This document shows, one piece after another, positions 1 to 8,659 of a DNA stretch of 49,045 nt. This stretch comes from Marisimplicoccus sp964437815. Lineage in GTDB: Bacteria > Bacteroidota > Bacteroidia > Flavobacteriales > Flavobacteriaceae. Position numbers and translations under genes: made by a program. The notes beneath the pieces are model-generated. The model was not told the origin of the DNA. It searched no databases and saw only the letters and a list, made by a program, of their open reading frames with translations. Location of the stretch: assembly GCA_964437815.1 (NCBI GenBank), contig CAYTIE010000006.1:1-49045 (forward strand), read 5' to 3'. The first letter of the stretch is position 1. Each line of letters starts with the position of its first letter.

Positions 1-1
1 A

Positions 2-88
2 AAAGCTTATATATCAGGAAGGGCAATTAGTCTTGAGACTCATCAGACTATGCTTTGGAAAAGATATTCTAATAAATTTTCAAATTAA
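2..88 (+). CDS. C-terminal end of an unidentified protein (5' truncated)
   Basis: An open frame enters from the left edge and runs 28 codons to a TAA at 86-88. The visible tail contains ISGRAISLETHQTMLW and then a basic end. I do not recognise the family from so short a piece. The frame is the only one of the three forward frames that stays open over this stretch, and a 58-base gap then separates it from rel, which suits the end of a real gene. It could still be chance. Confidence 0.35.
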   Translation, partial: KAYISGRAISLETHQTMLWKRYSNKFSN

Positions 89-146
89 TTTATCGTAGAA
101 TAGATAATTTTTTATCTGAAATTATTATTTGTAATTTTAGAAATAT

Positions 147-2351
147 ATGTTGGTTGAAGATAAAATATTACCAAGAGAAATAAATAATCTTTATATTGAT
201 TTAGTTGAAGGAAGTTACCAAAAACTAAATGAAAATGAAAAAGAGATTATTAAGGATTCTCTTATAATTGCATACAATGCTCATGATGGTCAACTAAGAA
301 AATCTGGAGAACCATATATATATCATCCTCTTGGAGTTGCAAAGATTGTAAGTCATAATATTGGACTTGATTGTGATTCTATATCTGCTGCACTTCTTCA
401 TGACGTTGTTGAAGATACTAAACTGACCGCTAAAGATATTAAAAAAGCTGTAGGTAAAAATATAGCTAAAATAGTGGATGGTTTAACCAAAATATCTACT
501 CTTAGCAAGAGTAAAGACCATTCAGTTCAAGCTGAAAATTATAGACGAATGCTTTTAACTCTTCATAATGATATAAGAGTTATTCTTATCAAAATTGCAG
601 ATAGACTTCATAATATGAGAACTATTGAATATCTAAATGATATAAAAAAAGAGAAAATTGCCTCTGAATCACTCTATATATATGCACCATTAGCTCATAG
701 AGTAGGGTTATTTAATTTAAAAAATGAGCTTGAAGATCTTAGCTTAAAAACTATTAATCCTAAAATATATAAAAGCATAAAAGGAAAATTTGATAAAAGC
801 AAACAAAGTCAAGAGAAATATATAGAATCCTTTAAAAATTTAATTATACAAAACTTAGATAATCAAAAAATAAAATATTCAATAAAGGGTAGAAATAAGT
901 CTATATATTCTATAAATAACAAAATGCAAAAAAAGAATATTTCATTTAATGAAGTATATGATAGATTTGCAATTAGAATTATTTATAAATCATCAAAAAA
1001 GGATGAAAAGTTTATCGCATGGAAGATATATTCAATAATTTCAGATCACTTTACCCCAAACCCTGCTAGACTTAAAGACTGGATTACATATCCTAAAGTT
1101 AATGGATATGAGGCACTTCATTTAACTGTAATTGGACCAGAAAATAGATGGGTAGAAATTCAAATTAGGTCTGAACGAATGGATGAAATTGCTGAGAAAG
1201 GATATGCCGCTCATTATAATTACAAGCATGGAGAAACAAAACAAAAAGAAGTTGATGTTTGGTTAAATAAACTTCAAGATGTATTGATTGATGATTCTCA
1301 ACATGCAATTGACTTTGTTGAAGACTTTAAACTGAATTTTTATTCAAAAGAAATTTATGTCTTCACTCCACAAGGAGATCTTAAATCAATAAAAAGTGGT
1401 TCTACAGCGCTTGATTTTGCTTTCCATGTCCATACAGATATAGGAACTAAAACAAGAGGAGCAAGAGTTAATGGAAAACTTGTCCCATTAAGCCATATAC
1501 TTAAAAGTGGTGACCAGGTTGATATAATGACATCAGAAAATGTCAAACCAACTGTTAATTGGCTTGATTTTGTTGTTACATCAAAAGCAAAATCAAAAAT
1601 TAAATCATCTTTAAACATTGAAAAAAAGAGAATTGCTATTGAGGGAAAACAAATCCTAAAAAGGAAATTAAAACAATTTAAGATTAAACTTGATGATAAA
1701 GTTTCTGGTCATATAATGAAATTTTTTAAAATTAACGCTAGTAATGATCTTTTTTATAATGTTGGAATTGGAAAAATTGATAATAAACAAATAAAACAAT
1801 TTGTATCTAACTACAATAGTTCATTCATCGGATTTATTAGAAGACGTATTGGATCAAACAACAAAAAAGTTGATAAAATTAATGAAATTGAACACTCTAT
1901 TAAGTTCGATAAACTTATATTTGGAAAAGATCAAGAATCATTAAAATATTCTATGGCAAATTGTTGTGACCCAATACCAGGAGATCCTGTTTTTGGGTTT
2001 GTTTCTGTTAGTGATGGAATTAAAGTACATAAAAAAGATTGTCCTAATTCAATTTCATTAAGATCGAATTATGCTTATCGTATAATCTCTGCTAAATGGA
2101 TTGACTCTCAATCTCATGAATTTAATACTAAAATAAGTCTAACAGGTATTGATGATATAGGAATTATTAGTCAAATTGCGGCTACTATTTCTGGTTTAAT
2201 GAATGTGAACATGAATAAACTATCATTTGAATCAAATGATGGCTTTTTCACAGGCACTATAAGCTTAGAGGTAAAAAACAAAGTAATTTTAAATAAGTTA
2301 TTAAAGAGTTTAAAAAAAATTGACGGTATTGATAAAGTTTCAAGAAATTAA
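147..2351 (+). CDS. rel: Bifunctional (p)ppGpp synthetase/hydrolase, RelA/SpoT family
   Basis: This cytoplasmic enzyme makes and degrades the alarmone (p)ppGpp. At 734 residues it has the full length of a Rel/SpoT protein. The N-terminal HD hydrolase domain carries YHPLGVA near residue 59, HDVVEDT at 85-91 and ADRLHNMRT at 151-159, so hydrolysis looks intact. The synthetase domain shows GRNKSIYS at 248-255, YDRFAIRII at 271-279, NGYEALH around 319-325 and VEIQIRS at 336-342. A TGS domain follows (EIYVFTPQG, then a stretch ending FAFHVHTDIG). The last 80 or so residues look like an ACT domain. Both catalytic halves are present, so this is probably the single bifunctional Rel. It is the first of four closely spaced genes with fur, purA and the OstA-like gene. 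The ATG at 147 has no strong Shine-Dalgarno, which is usual for the phylum. Confidence 0.95.
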   Translation: MLVEDKILPREINNLYIDLVEGSYQKLNENEKEIIKDSLIIAYNAHDGQLRKSGEPYIYHPLGVAKIVSHNIGLDCDSISAALLHDVVEDTKLTAKDIKKAVGKNIAKIVDGLTKISTLSKSKDHSVQAENYRRMLLTLHNDIRVILIKIADRLHNMRTIEYLNDIKKEKIASESLYIYAPLAHRVGLFNLKNELEDLSLKTINPKIYKSIKGKFDKSKQSQEKYIESFKNLIIQNLDNQKIKYSIKGRNKSIYSINNKMQKKNISFNEVYDRFAIRIIYKSSKKDEKFIAWKIYSIISDHFTPNPARLKDWITYPKVNGYEALHLTVIGPENRWVEIQIRSERMDEIAEKGYAAHYNYKHGETKQKEVDVWLNKLQDVLIDDSQHAIDFVEDFKLNFYSKEIYVFTPQGDLKSIKSGSTALDFAFHVHTDIGTKTRGARVNGKLVPLSHILKSGDQVDIMTSENVKPTVNWLDFVVTSKAKSKIKSSLNIEKKRIAIEGKQILKRKLKQFKIKLDDKVSGHIMKFFKINASNDLFYNVGIGKIDNKQIKQFVSNYNSSFIGFIRRRIGSNNKKVDKINEIEHSIKFDKLIFGKDQESLKYSMANCCDPIPGDPVFGFVSVSDGIKVHKKDCPNSISLRSNYAYRIISAKWIDSQSHEFNTKISLTGIDDIGIISQIAATISGLMNVNMNKLSFESNDGFFTGTISLEVKNKVILNKLLKSLKKIDGIDKVSRN

Positions 2352-2363
2352 AAAGAATAAAAT

Positions 2364-2813
2364 ATGATGGAAGCAAAAAAAGATAAAAATGAAATTGTGT
2401 CAAATGTTTTTACAGAATTTCTAAATTCAAATAATCAAAGAAAAACACCCGAAAGATATAAGATTTTAAATGAAATATATTCTATTGATGGTCATTTTGA
2501 TATTGATTCTTTATATGAAAAGATGAATAAAAAAAATTATCGAGTAAGTAGAGCAACTCTTTATAATACAATTGAATTACTCCTAGAATGTGGACTTGTT
2601 AGAAAGCATCAATTTGGAGAGTCTCACTCTCAATTTGAAAAGTGTTTTTTTAATAATCAACATGATCATCTTATCGTAACAGATACTGGTGAAGTAAAAG
2701 AATTTTGTGACCCAAGAATTCAGTTAATTAAAAAAAATATTGAAGAAATATTTAACGTTGATGTCAGTGAGCATTCGCTAGTATTATACGCTACAACTAA
2801 AAAAAATAAATAA
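2364..2813 (+). CDS. Fur-family transcriptional regulator (variant without CxxC pairs)
   Basis: This is a metal- or redox-responsive DNA-binding repressor of the Fur superfamily, 149 residues. The N-terminal winged helix is clear: TPERYKIL, then VSRATLYNTIELLLECGLV, the recognition-helix region of the family. The dimerisation domain contains NQHDHLIVTDTGEVKEFCDP. In classic Fur the HxHxx segment is followed by CxxCG. Here those cysteines are replaced (LIVTDTG), so the usual structural Cys4 zinc site is missing. From memory, flavobacterial Fur paralogues next to purA share this form, but I could not check. It lies 12 bases after rel and 2 bases before purA, so it is very likely cotranscribed with both. 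The metal sensed (Fe, Zn, Mn or peroxide) cannot be told from sequence. Confidence 0.85.
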   Translation: MMEAKKDKNEIVSNVFTEFLNSNNQRKTPERYKILNEIYSIDGHFDIDSLYEKMNKKNYRVSRATLYNTIELLLECGLVRKHQFGESHSQFEKCFFNNQHDHLIVTDTGEVKEFCDPRIQLIKKNIEEIFNVDVSEHSLVLYATTKKNK

Positions 2814-2815
2814 AT

Positions 2816-4090
2816 ATGTCTTTAGATGTTCTTCTAGGCCTTCAATGGGGTGATGAAGGAAAAGGTAAAATTGTTGATGCAATTACAAGTTCATATGATA
2901 TAATTGCGAGATTTCAAGGTGGACCAAATGCTGGACATACAATTGAATTTGATGGACATAAACATGTTTTACACACAATTCCTTCTGGAATTTTTAATAA
3001 AAATGCTGTTAATTTAATAGGCAATGGAGTGGTAATTGATCCTGTAATTTTTAAAAATGAAATCAATGGATTACAAAAATTTAATATTGATATAAATAGT
3101 AAACTTTTAATATCAAATAGGGCTCATATTATTCTCCCTACCCATAAAATGATAGATGCATCCTCAGAAGCATCAAAAGGGAAAAAGAAGATTGGTTCAA
3201 CATTAAAAGGGATTGGACCTACATATATGGATAAGACAGGAAGAAATGGAATAAGAATTGGTGACTTAAAAAGTGATAATTGGACAGATAAGTACAACAC
3301 TCTTCGAGATAAGCATTTAACCATTTTATCAAATTTTAGCATAAAGGTTGACTTAGATTTAAATAAATTGGAAGATGATTTTATGAATAGTATTGAAATA
3401 TTAAAAAAATTTGATTTCATTGATAGTGAAGATTTTTTAAATAGCTCAATAAGCTCAGGAAAAAAAATTCTTGCAGAAGGAGCACAAGGATCACTGCTAG
3501 ATATAGATTTTGGAACTTATCCATTTGTCACATCATCAAACACTACTGTGTCAGGAGCATGTTCTGGTCTTGGCGTAGCTCCTAACAAAATAAAGAAGGT
3601 TATTGGGATATTTAAGGCTTATACAACTAGGGTAGGATCTGGCCCTTTTCCAACTGAGTTAGATAATGAAATAGGGAAAGATATAAGAAATATTGGAAAT
3701 GAATATGGTGCAACTACCGGGAGAGACAGAAGATGCGGATGGTTAGATTTGGTAGCATTAAAATATTCTATAATTATTAATGGTGTAACTGAATTGAATA
3801 TGATGAAAGCAGATGTTTTGAGTGGTTTTAAAACCATTGAAGCTTGTATATCATATAATATTGATGGTGTTGAGACTAAAACTTTACCATTTGATCTAAA
3901 TTCAGGAAATATCAAGCCAATATACAAGTCTTTCAAAGGTTGGACTGAAGATATTTCTAAGACTAGTAAAGATGAGGAGTTGCCAATTGAGCTGCATAAT
4001 TATGTTTCGTTCATTGAAGAATTTGTTGAAGTTCCAATAAAATTAATTTCTGTTGGTCCTGATAGATCTGAGACTATCTATAGAATATAA
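2816..4090 (+). CDS. purA: Adenylosuccinate synthetase
   Basis: PurA condenses IMP with aspartate, using GTP, in the first committed step from IMP to AMP. The protein has 424 residues, the normal length. WGDEGKGK sits at 11-18 with the catalytic Asp13, and NAGHT at 38-42 supplies the catalytic His41. Further hallmarks are IGNGVVIDP, GIGPTYMDK, TRVGSGPFPTE, the IMP/aspartate loop TTGRDRRCGWLD and the C-terminal VGPDRSETI. All key motifs look intact. It starts 2 bases after the Fur-family gene and ends 2 bases before the OstA-like gene, so translation of the three is probably coupled. (p)ppGpp is a known inhibitor of PurA in several bacteria, which makes the linkage to rel functionally sensible. 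Confidence 0.97.
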   Translation: MSLDVLLGLQWGDEGKGKIVDAITSSYDIIARFQGGPNAGHTIEFDGHKHVLHTIPSGIFNKNAVNLIGNGVVIDPVIFKNEINGLQKFNIDINSKLLISNRAHIILPTHKMIDASSEASKGKKKIGSTLKGIGPTYMDKTGRNGIRIGDLKSDNWTDKYNTLRDKHLTILSNFSIKVDLDLNKLEDDFMNSIEILKKFDFIDSEDFLNSSISSGKKILAEGAQGSLLDIDFGTYPFVTSSNTTVSGACSGLGVAPNKIKKVIGIFKAYTTRVGSGPFPTELDNEIGKDIRNIGNEYGATTGRDRRCGWLDLVALKYSIIINGVTELNMMKADVLSGFKTIEACISYNIDGVETKTLPFDLNSGNIKPIYKSFKGWTEDISKTSKDEELPIELHNYVSFIEEFVEVPIKLISVGPDRSETIYRI

Positions 4091-4092
4091 AG

Positions 4093-5703
4093 ATGAAATA
4101 TAAAAAACACTTTCTTGCATTTATAATATTTACAGGTTACGGTTTTTCTCAAGAGACAAAAGTTATTGAAATTATACAAGCTGGAACCTCAATTAGAAAT
4201 TCAATTGAATATCCTGGTGCTACTATATTAGTAAAAGATGATAATAAAAGGGTCATTCTTTTTCATGATGGAGCACAAATTGAATCTGACATTTCATATT
4301 ATTATCCATCAAAAAATTCATTCAAGGCCAATGGACAAGTTAAATTTAGTCAAGGAGATACTTTGACAATGACATCAAATAGTTTTGACTATGATGGTAT
4401 AACAAGAAAGGCAATAGCAACTGGTAATGTTGAATTAGTTAGACCTGACATGGTACTAAACACAAATACTCTTTACCTTGACAGAGAATTAAATACCGCC
4501 TATTACAATACTAATGGGACAATAATAGATAATGAAAATATATTAAAAAGTGAAGTTGGAGTTTATTTTATGAATGAAAAAAAATATATTTTTGAGTCTA
4601 ATGTTAAAATTAACAACCCTGAATATAATGTTATTTCTAATGAACTTGAATATTATACAGAATCTGATCTAGCATTTTTTAATGGCCCTTCAAATATAAT
4701 TGGCAAAGACTATGAAATTAATAGTGAATTAGGCTTTTATGATACTAAAATTCAAAAGGGATATTTCAAGAATAACGCAGTAATAAATTATGATGGAAAA
4801 ATCATAAATGGTGACAGCATCTACTTTGAAAATGAGAAATCATATGCAGCTGCTACAAATAATATTATGATTAATGATACGATAAACAATTCTATTATTA
4901 CTGGACATTATGGGGAAATTTTCAAATCAATAGATTCCGCAATCGTAACAAAAAATGCACTTGCAGTTAGCATATCTAAGGGAGATTCACTTTATATTCA
5001 TTCAGATACATTAACAATTACTGGACCAGATGAAAGTAAAATTCTTAAAGGATTTTATGATGTTAGGATTTTTAAATCAGATGTTAGAGGTAAGTCTGAT
5101 TCCATCCACTACAACCAAACAAATGGATTAATAAAATTACTTAAAAGGCCATTAAATCAAACAATTGTTAGAAATCTTACAGATGAAGAGAAAAATAAAA
5201 AAAATCCTGTTGTTTGGTTTGGGAAAAATCAATTAACAGGAGATGAGATTTTTTTAAAGTCCAATGCTCAAACACAAGAACTTGATTCTCTTCTTATTTC
5301 AGGTAATGTTTTTATGATTCAAAAAGACTCTATTAGCAAAGATGGTTATAATCAAATCAAAGGTGCAAAATTAGAAGGTTCTTTCTATGAAGGTAAATTA
5401 GATAATGTTAATGTGGTTAAGAATAGTGTTATTTTATATTATATGCATTCTGACGATGGAGAAGATTTTCTTGGTTTAAATAAGACTTTTGCCAGTTCTA
5501 TTCTTATTAAATTCGAAAAAAATGAAATTTCCGAGGTATCATTCTATAAAACTCCAGATGGAAATATATTTTCTGAAAATAATATAATTCCAAATGAAAA
5601 AACTTTGCCTGGATTCTTATGGAGAGATAAAGAAAGGCCAAGAAGTGTCAAAGATTTGTTTAGTGATGCTGATAAATTAATGGATATTGTTGAAATAGAC
5701 TAG
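4093..5703 (+). CDS. OstA/LptA-like lipopolysaccharide export protein
   Basis: A 536-residue secreted protein that starts with a signal peptide (MKYKKHFLAFIIFTGYGFSQ). The mature part is a long run of short beta-strand repeats of the OstA/LptA/LptD-N type, for example the stretches around VKFSQGDTLTMTSNSF and VELVRPDMVLNTNTLYLD. Such beta-jellyroll repeats form the periplasmic bridge that carries LPS to the outer membrane. Bacteroidota usually have this longer OstA-like protein in addition to LptD. The C-terminal end has no recognisable outer-membrane barrel, so I read it as a periplasmic bridge component rather than LptD itself. It is the last gene of the rel-fur-purA-ostA run, 2 bases after purA. 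The family assignment is firm; its exact place in the Lpt machine is inferred. Confidence 0.8.
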   Translation: MKYKKHFLAFIIFTGYGFSQETKVIEIIQAGTSIRNSIEYPGATILVKDDNKRVILFHDGAQIESDISYYYPSKNSFKANGQVKFSQGDTLTMTSNSFDYDGITRKAIATGNVELVRPDMVLNTNTLYLDRELNTAYYNTNGTIIDNENILKSEVGVYFMNEKKYIFESNVKINNPEYNVISNELEYYTESDLAFFNGPSNIIGKDYEINSELGFYDTKIQKGYFKNNAVINYDGKIINGDSIYFENEKSYAAATNNIMINDTINNSIITGHYGEIFKSIDSAIVTKNALAVSISKGDSLYIHSDTLTITGPDESKILKGFYDVRIFKSDVRGKSDSIHYNQTNGLIKLLKRPLNQTIVRNLTDEEKNKKNPVVWFGKNQLTGDEIFLKSNAQTQELDSLLISGNVFMIQKDSISKDGYNQIKGAKLEGSFYEGKLDNVNVVKNSVILYYMHSDDGEDFLGLNKTFASSILIKFEKNEISEVSFYKTPDGNIFSENNIIPNEKTLPGFLWRDKERPRSVKDLFSDADKLMDIVEID

Positions 5704-5792
5704 ATTAAGCTGTTAATTACTTTGTTGACAATAAACATAAGGTCATAGAGTTTTTAGTTTTTGAGATTAGTAATTTTATCAAAAACAAATTA

Positions 5793-6896
5793 ATGTTAAG
5801 TGAATCTAGGAAAAGTATATTAAAATTCGAAAATATGCTTAAGACTAACACAAATTATTATTTTGACTCAACTGATTTTATTAACATTACTCATCATTAT
5901 ATTGATAACGCAAATTTCTCATTAGCAGAAAAAGCAATTTCAATGGGACTTGATCAACATCCAAGTAATGTTGACCTTATGCTTCTAAATTCAGAGCTTT
6001 TGATATTTAATTCAAATTATGATGATGCATATAAAATCCTAGATATTATTCAAGAGATAGACCCAATAAATAAAGAAGTTTACCTTCAAAAAGCTACAAT
6101 ATATTCAAAAAACAATCTTGGAAAAAAGGCTATTGAAATCTTAAAAAAAGCTCTTGATTTTAGTGATGATAAAAATGAGATCTGGAATATGATTGGTATG
6201 GAATTTCTNNNNNNNNNNNNNNNNNNNNNNNNNNNNNNNNNNNNNNNNNNNNNNNNNNNNNNNNNNNNNNNNNNNNNNNNNNNNNNNNNNNNNNNNNNNN
6301 NNNNNNNNATAAGATTAAATGAACCAAATTCTTTTATAATTCTAAGAATTGGTTTATGCTATATAAAATTAGGGAATTCCAAAATTGGAACTAAATTTCT
6401 AAAAAAATCCATTAGAATTGATGCTACAAATGAATCTGCATGGATTGAGTTAATTAACTTATACCTTCAAAAAGACAACTTGAGACAAGCTTCGCACCTA
6501 ATAAATAAGGCAATAAATTCAAATCAAGATAGTATTAGAATTAATAAAAAAAGTTTTGAAATCAACTATAAATTGGGATTATTTCAAGAAGCAATAAAAA
6601 ATATAGAAGTCCTAATTGAATTAGGTGATTTAAAATGGAGTAATTGGAAAAATCTACTTAATTGCTCAGTTAAAATCAAAAATTGGGATAAGGCATTAAA
6701 AGTTGCCTTGAAGGCAAAGAAAATTTTTCCAAAAAAAACTTATATAGATTATTTAATTTCTGGATGCTTAATAAAGCTTGGTAAAAAAAATGAAGCTATT
6801 TACTTTTTTCAAAGTGCAAAAAAAATTAAAGAAGTACCAAATAAACTCGCTAGAAACTTCCCTGAGCTAGTAAACCAAGATATCTTCCTTTCATAA
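5793..6896 (+). CDS. Tetratricopeptide-repeat protein, interrupted by an assembly gap
   Basis: The protein is built of helical TPR-type repeats, for example LAEKAISMGLDQHPSNVDL, AYKILDIIQEIDPINKEVYL and, after the gap, KIGTKFLKKSIRIDATNES and DKALKVALKAKKIFPKKTY. It is a soluble scaffold protein with no signal peptide or membrane segment, and its partner is unknown. A run of 100 N (6209-6308) splits it. The frame happens to continue across the placeholder. From memory, flavobacterial homologues are about 450-470 residues with several more repeats in the middle, so the real gap is probably longer than 100 bases and the true protein longer than the 367 codons seen. The start ATG follows 89 bases of AT-rich spacer after the OstA-like gene. 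The next gene begins 20 bases downstream. Confidence 0.8.
   Translation: MLSESRKSILKFENMLKTNTNYYFDSTDFINITHHYIDNANFSLAEKAISMGLDQHPSNVDLMLLNSELLIFNSNYDDAYKILDIIQEIDPINKEVYLQKATIYSKNNLGKKAIEILKKALDFSDDKNEIWNMIGMEFXXXXXXXXXXXXXXXXXXXXXXXXXXXXXXXXXXIRLNEPNSFIILRIGLCYIKLGNSKIGTKFLKKSIRIDATNESAWIELINLYLQKDNLRQASHLINKAINSNQDSIRINKKSFEINYKLGLFQEAIKNIEVLIELGDLKWSNWKNLLNCSVKIKNWDKALKVALKAKKIFPKKTYIDYLISGCLIKLGKKNEAIYFFQSAKKIKEVPNKLARNFPELVNQDIFLS
6209..6308. other. Assembly gap (100 N) inside the TPR gene
   Basis: Exactly 100 N, the usual placeholder for a gap of unknown size. The two flanks do not share sequence by eye, so real bases are missing here. Confidence 0.97.
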
Positions 6897-6916
6897 TTTT
6901 TAGTATCTTAATAAAT

Positions 6917-7879
6917 ATGTACAGATATTATGTTTTTCTTTTCCTGAAGGGTTTAGCCATGGGAGCTGTTAATAAAATTCCTGGTGTTTCTGGAGGAACT
7001 GTTGCCTTTGTTACTGGAATTTATGAGGAGCTAATTGATTCCATTAGCAAAATTAACTTTAGTTCGATTAAAACATTATTTAGAAAAGGATTTTACAGCT
7101 TTTATATTCAAATAAATGGAAAGTTTTTATTTACGGTTTTTGCTGGATTAATTGCTAGTTTTTTTAGTGTATCCCTCCTACTTGATCTATTAATTGAAAA
7201 ATATGAATTATACGTTTATGGTCTCTTTTTTGGAATGATAGTTGGTTCTTTCTATGTTATATATCGTCAATTAGAAAAACTAACATATACTACATTTATT
7301 GGAATCCTCATTGGTTTTATATGTGGAATGATTATTAGCTATGCAGATAAGTTTGATTTAGGAAGTTCTAGTCTTATTATTTTTTTTTCAGGAGTAATAG
7401 CAATATCTGGTATGATTCTTCCAGGCCTTTCCGGTTCATATCTATTGTTGTTAATGGGAAACTATACATTAATAATGGTTGATTCTGTTAACTCGTTATA
7501 TTTTTCAATAACAGATTTATTTAAATTTGATACCACTTTTATATATGATGATGAAAGAATATATCTTCTAAAAGTACTACTACTATTTACAACAGGTTCA
7601 GTTCTTGGACTAATTTTTTTGTCAAATCTTTTAGGTTCTTTACTTAAAAAACATAAGTCAATTACAATTTCAATAATTGTAGGATTTATTGCAGGCTCAT
7701 TAAGGGGAGTCTGGCCATGGAAAGTTAAATCTCAGCAAATAGAAGAAATTGACAAAATTTCAATTTATATCCCTGAAGTTTATACTGAAAGTTCTTTTCT
7801 TACTATATTTTATATTATAATTGGTATAGTCTTTGTTATTCTTTTAGAGAGATTTGCAACAAAAAAAATTGAGAAATAA
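6917..7879 (+). CDS. DUF368 membrane protein, PopT-type polyprenyl-phosphate translocase
   Basis: A 320-residue polytopic inner-membrane protein with about eight or nine hydrophobic segments. It carries the two family signatures: GAVNKIPGVSGGTVAFVTG near residues 16-34, and MILPGLSGSYLLLLMGNY around residue 170. The repeated G-(V/L)-S-G motif suggests an inverted internal duplication. DUF368 proteins have been shown in other bacteria to recycle undecaprenyl phosphate across the membrane (PopT), which would supply carrier lipid for peptidoglycan and LPS. That role is known for the family and inferred here. The 3' end overlaps the start of aroE, so the two genes are likely cotranscribed. Confidence 0.85.
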   Translation: MYRYYVFLFLKGLAMGAVNKIPGVSGGTVAFVTGIYEELIDSISKINFSSIKTLFRKGFYSFYIQINGKFLFTVFAGLIASFFSVSLLLDLLIEKYELYVYGLFFGMIVGSFYVIYRQLEKLTYTTFIGILIGFICGMIISYADKFDLGSSSLIIFFSGVIAISGMILPGLSGSYLLLLMGNYTLIMVDSVNSLYFSITDLFKFDTTFIYDDERIYLLKVLLLFTTGSVLGLIFLSNLLGSLLKKHKSITISIIVGFIAGSLRGVWPWKVKSQQIEEIDKISIYIPEVYTESSFLTIFYIIIGIVFVILLERFATKKIEK

Positions 7880-8612
7880 AAAAATATATGGATTAGTAGG
7901 TAAGAATATCAACTATTCTTTTTCAAAGGGATATTTTTTAAAGAAATTTAAAAAAGAAGAAATCAGTGATTCTGATTATTTAAATTTTGACATAGATAGA
8001 ATAGATTTAATAGAAGATATATTTAAAAATAACAAATTAAGTGGTCTTAATGTTACTATTCCTTATAAGGAAAAAATCATCCCTTTTATAGATGAATTAT
8101 CTCCAGTTGCAAAAGAAATAGGTTCTGTTAATACTATATGTTTTGAAGATTCTAGGAAAATTGGACATAATACTGATATCTATGGATTTGACAAAACCCT
8201 ATCTGAAATTAATATAGGTAATATAAACTATGCTTTAGTTCTTGGAACTGGAGGTGCATCAAAAGCTATTACATATGTCCTTTCTAAAAGAAAGATAAAA
8301 TATAACCTTGTTTCAAGAAGTAAGAAAGAAAATAGTATACTTTATAAAGATTTAGATGTTAATATATTCAATCAACATTTATTGATAATAAATTCAACCC
8401 CCCTAGGTACTCATCCAAATATTGAAGAATTTCCAGATATACCCTATCACTACCTAGATAATAAGCATATACTCTATGATCTAGTATATAATCCCTTAGA
8501 GACTATTTATATGAAAAAAGGAATAGAAAAAGGTGCTAGAGTAATTAATGGATTAAAAATGCTTGAATATCAAGCAGAAAAATCATGGGAATTATGGTCT
8601 AAATATAATTGA
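7869..8612 (+). CDS. aroE: Shikimate dehydrogenase
   Basis: AroE reduces 3-dehydroshikimate to shikimate with NADPH in aromatic amino-acid synthesis. Shikimate-site motifs are NYSFS near the N-terminus, NVTIPYKEKI, VNTI and GHNTDIYGF. The cofactor site has LGTGGASKAI, and later motifs are INSTPLGTHP, DLVYNPLET and NGLKMLEYQAEKSWELW. There is no ATG near the expected start. I chose TTG at 7869, giving MRNKKIYGLVG, which matches the usual short lead before GLxG. An in-frame TTG at 7854 would add five residues. The start overlaps the DUF368 stop by 11 bases, suggesting coupled translation. At 247 residues it is a compact but complete AroE. Confidence 0.9.
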   Translation: MRNKKIYGLVGKNINYSFSKGYFLKKFKKEEISDSDYLNFDIDRIDLIEDIFKNNKLSGLNVTIPYKEKIIPFIDELSPVAKEIGSVNTICFEDSRKIGHNTDIYGFDKTLSEINIGNINYALVLGTGGASKAITYVLSKRKIKYNLVSRSKKENSILYKDLDVNIFNQHLLIINSTPLGTHPNIEEFPDIPYHYLDNKHILYDLVYNPLETIYMKKGIEKGARVINGLKMLEYQAEKSWELWSKYN

Positions 8613-8659
8613 CAATTTTTTTTGTTAATTTTAGAAAATAAACCACTCAATTTAACTTA

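Noticed and set aside
102..117. AGATAA-TTTT-TTATCT hairpin upstream of rel as a terminator
   Set aside because: Only two G-C pairs in the stem and no following T-run. Such AT hairpins are expected by chance here.
1355..1618. Minus-strand open frame inside rel and similar antisense frames inside uvrB, purA, pnp, rpoD and ftsA
   Set aside because: They overlap well-supported genes completely, have no family motifs and show the odd composition of reverse-frame translations.
5725..5730. TTGACA as a -35 box upstream of the TPR gene
   Set aside because: The primary sigma factor here is of Bacteroidota type and recognises a different consensus. A TTTG/TAGAGTTT reading of the same spacer is also too weak to call.
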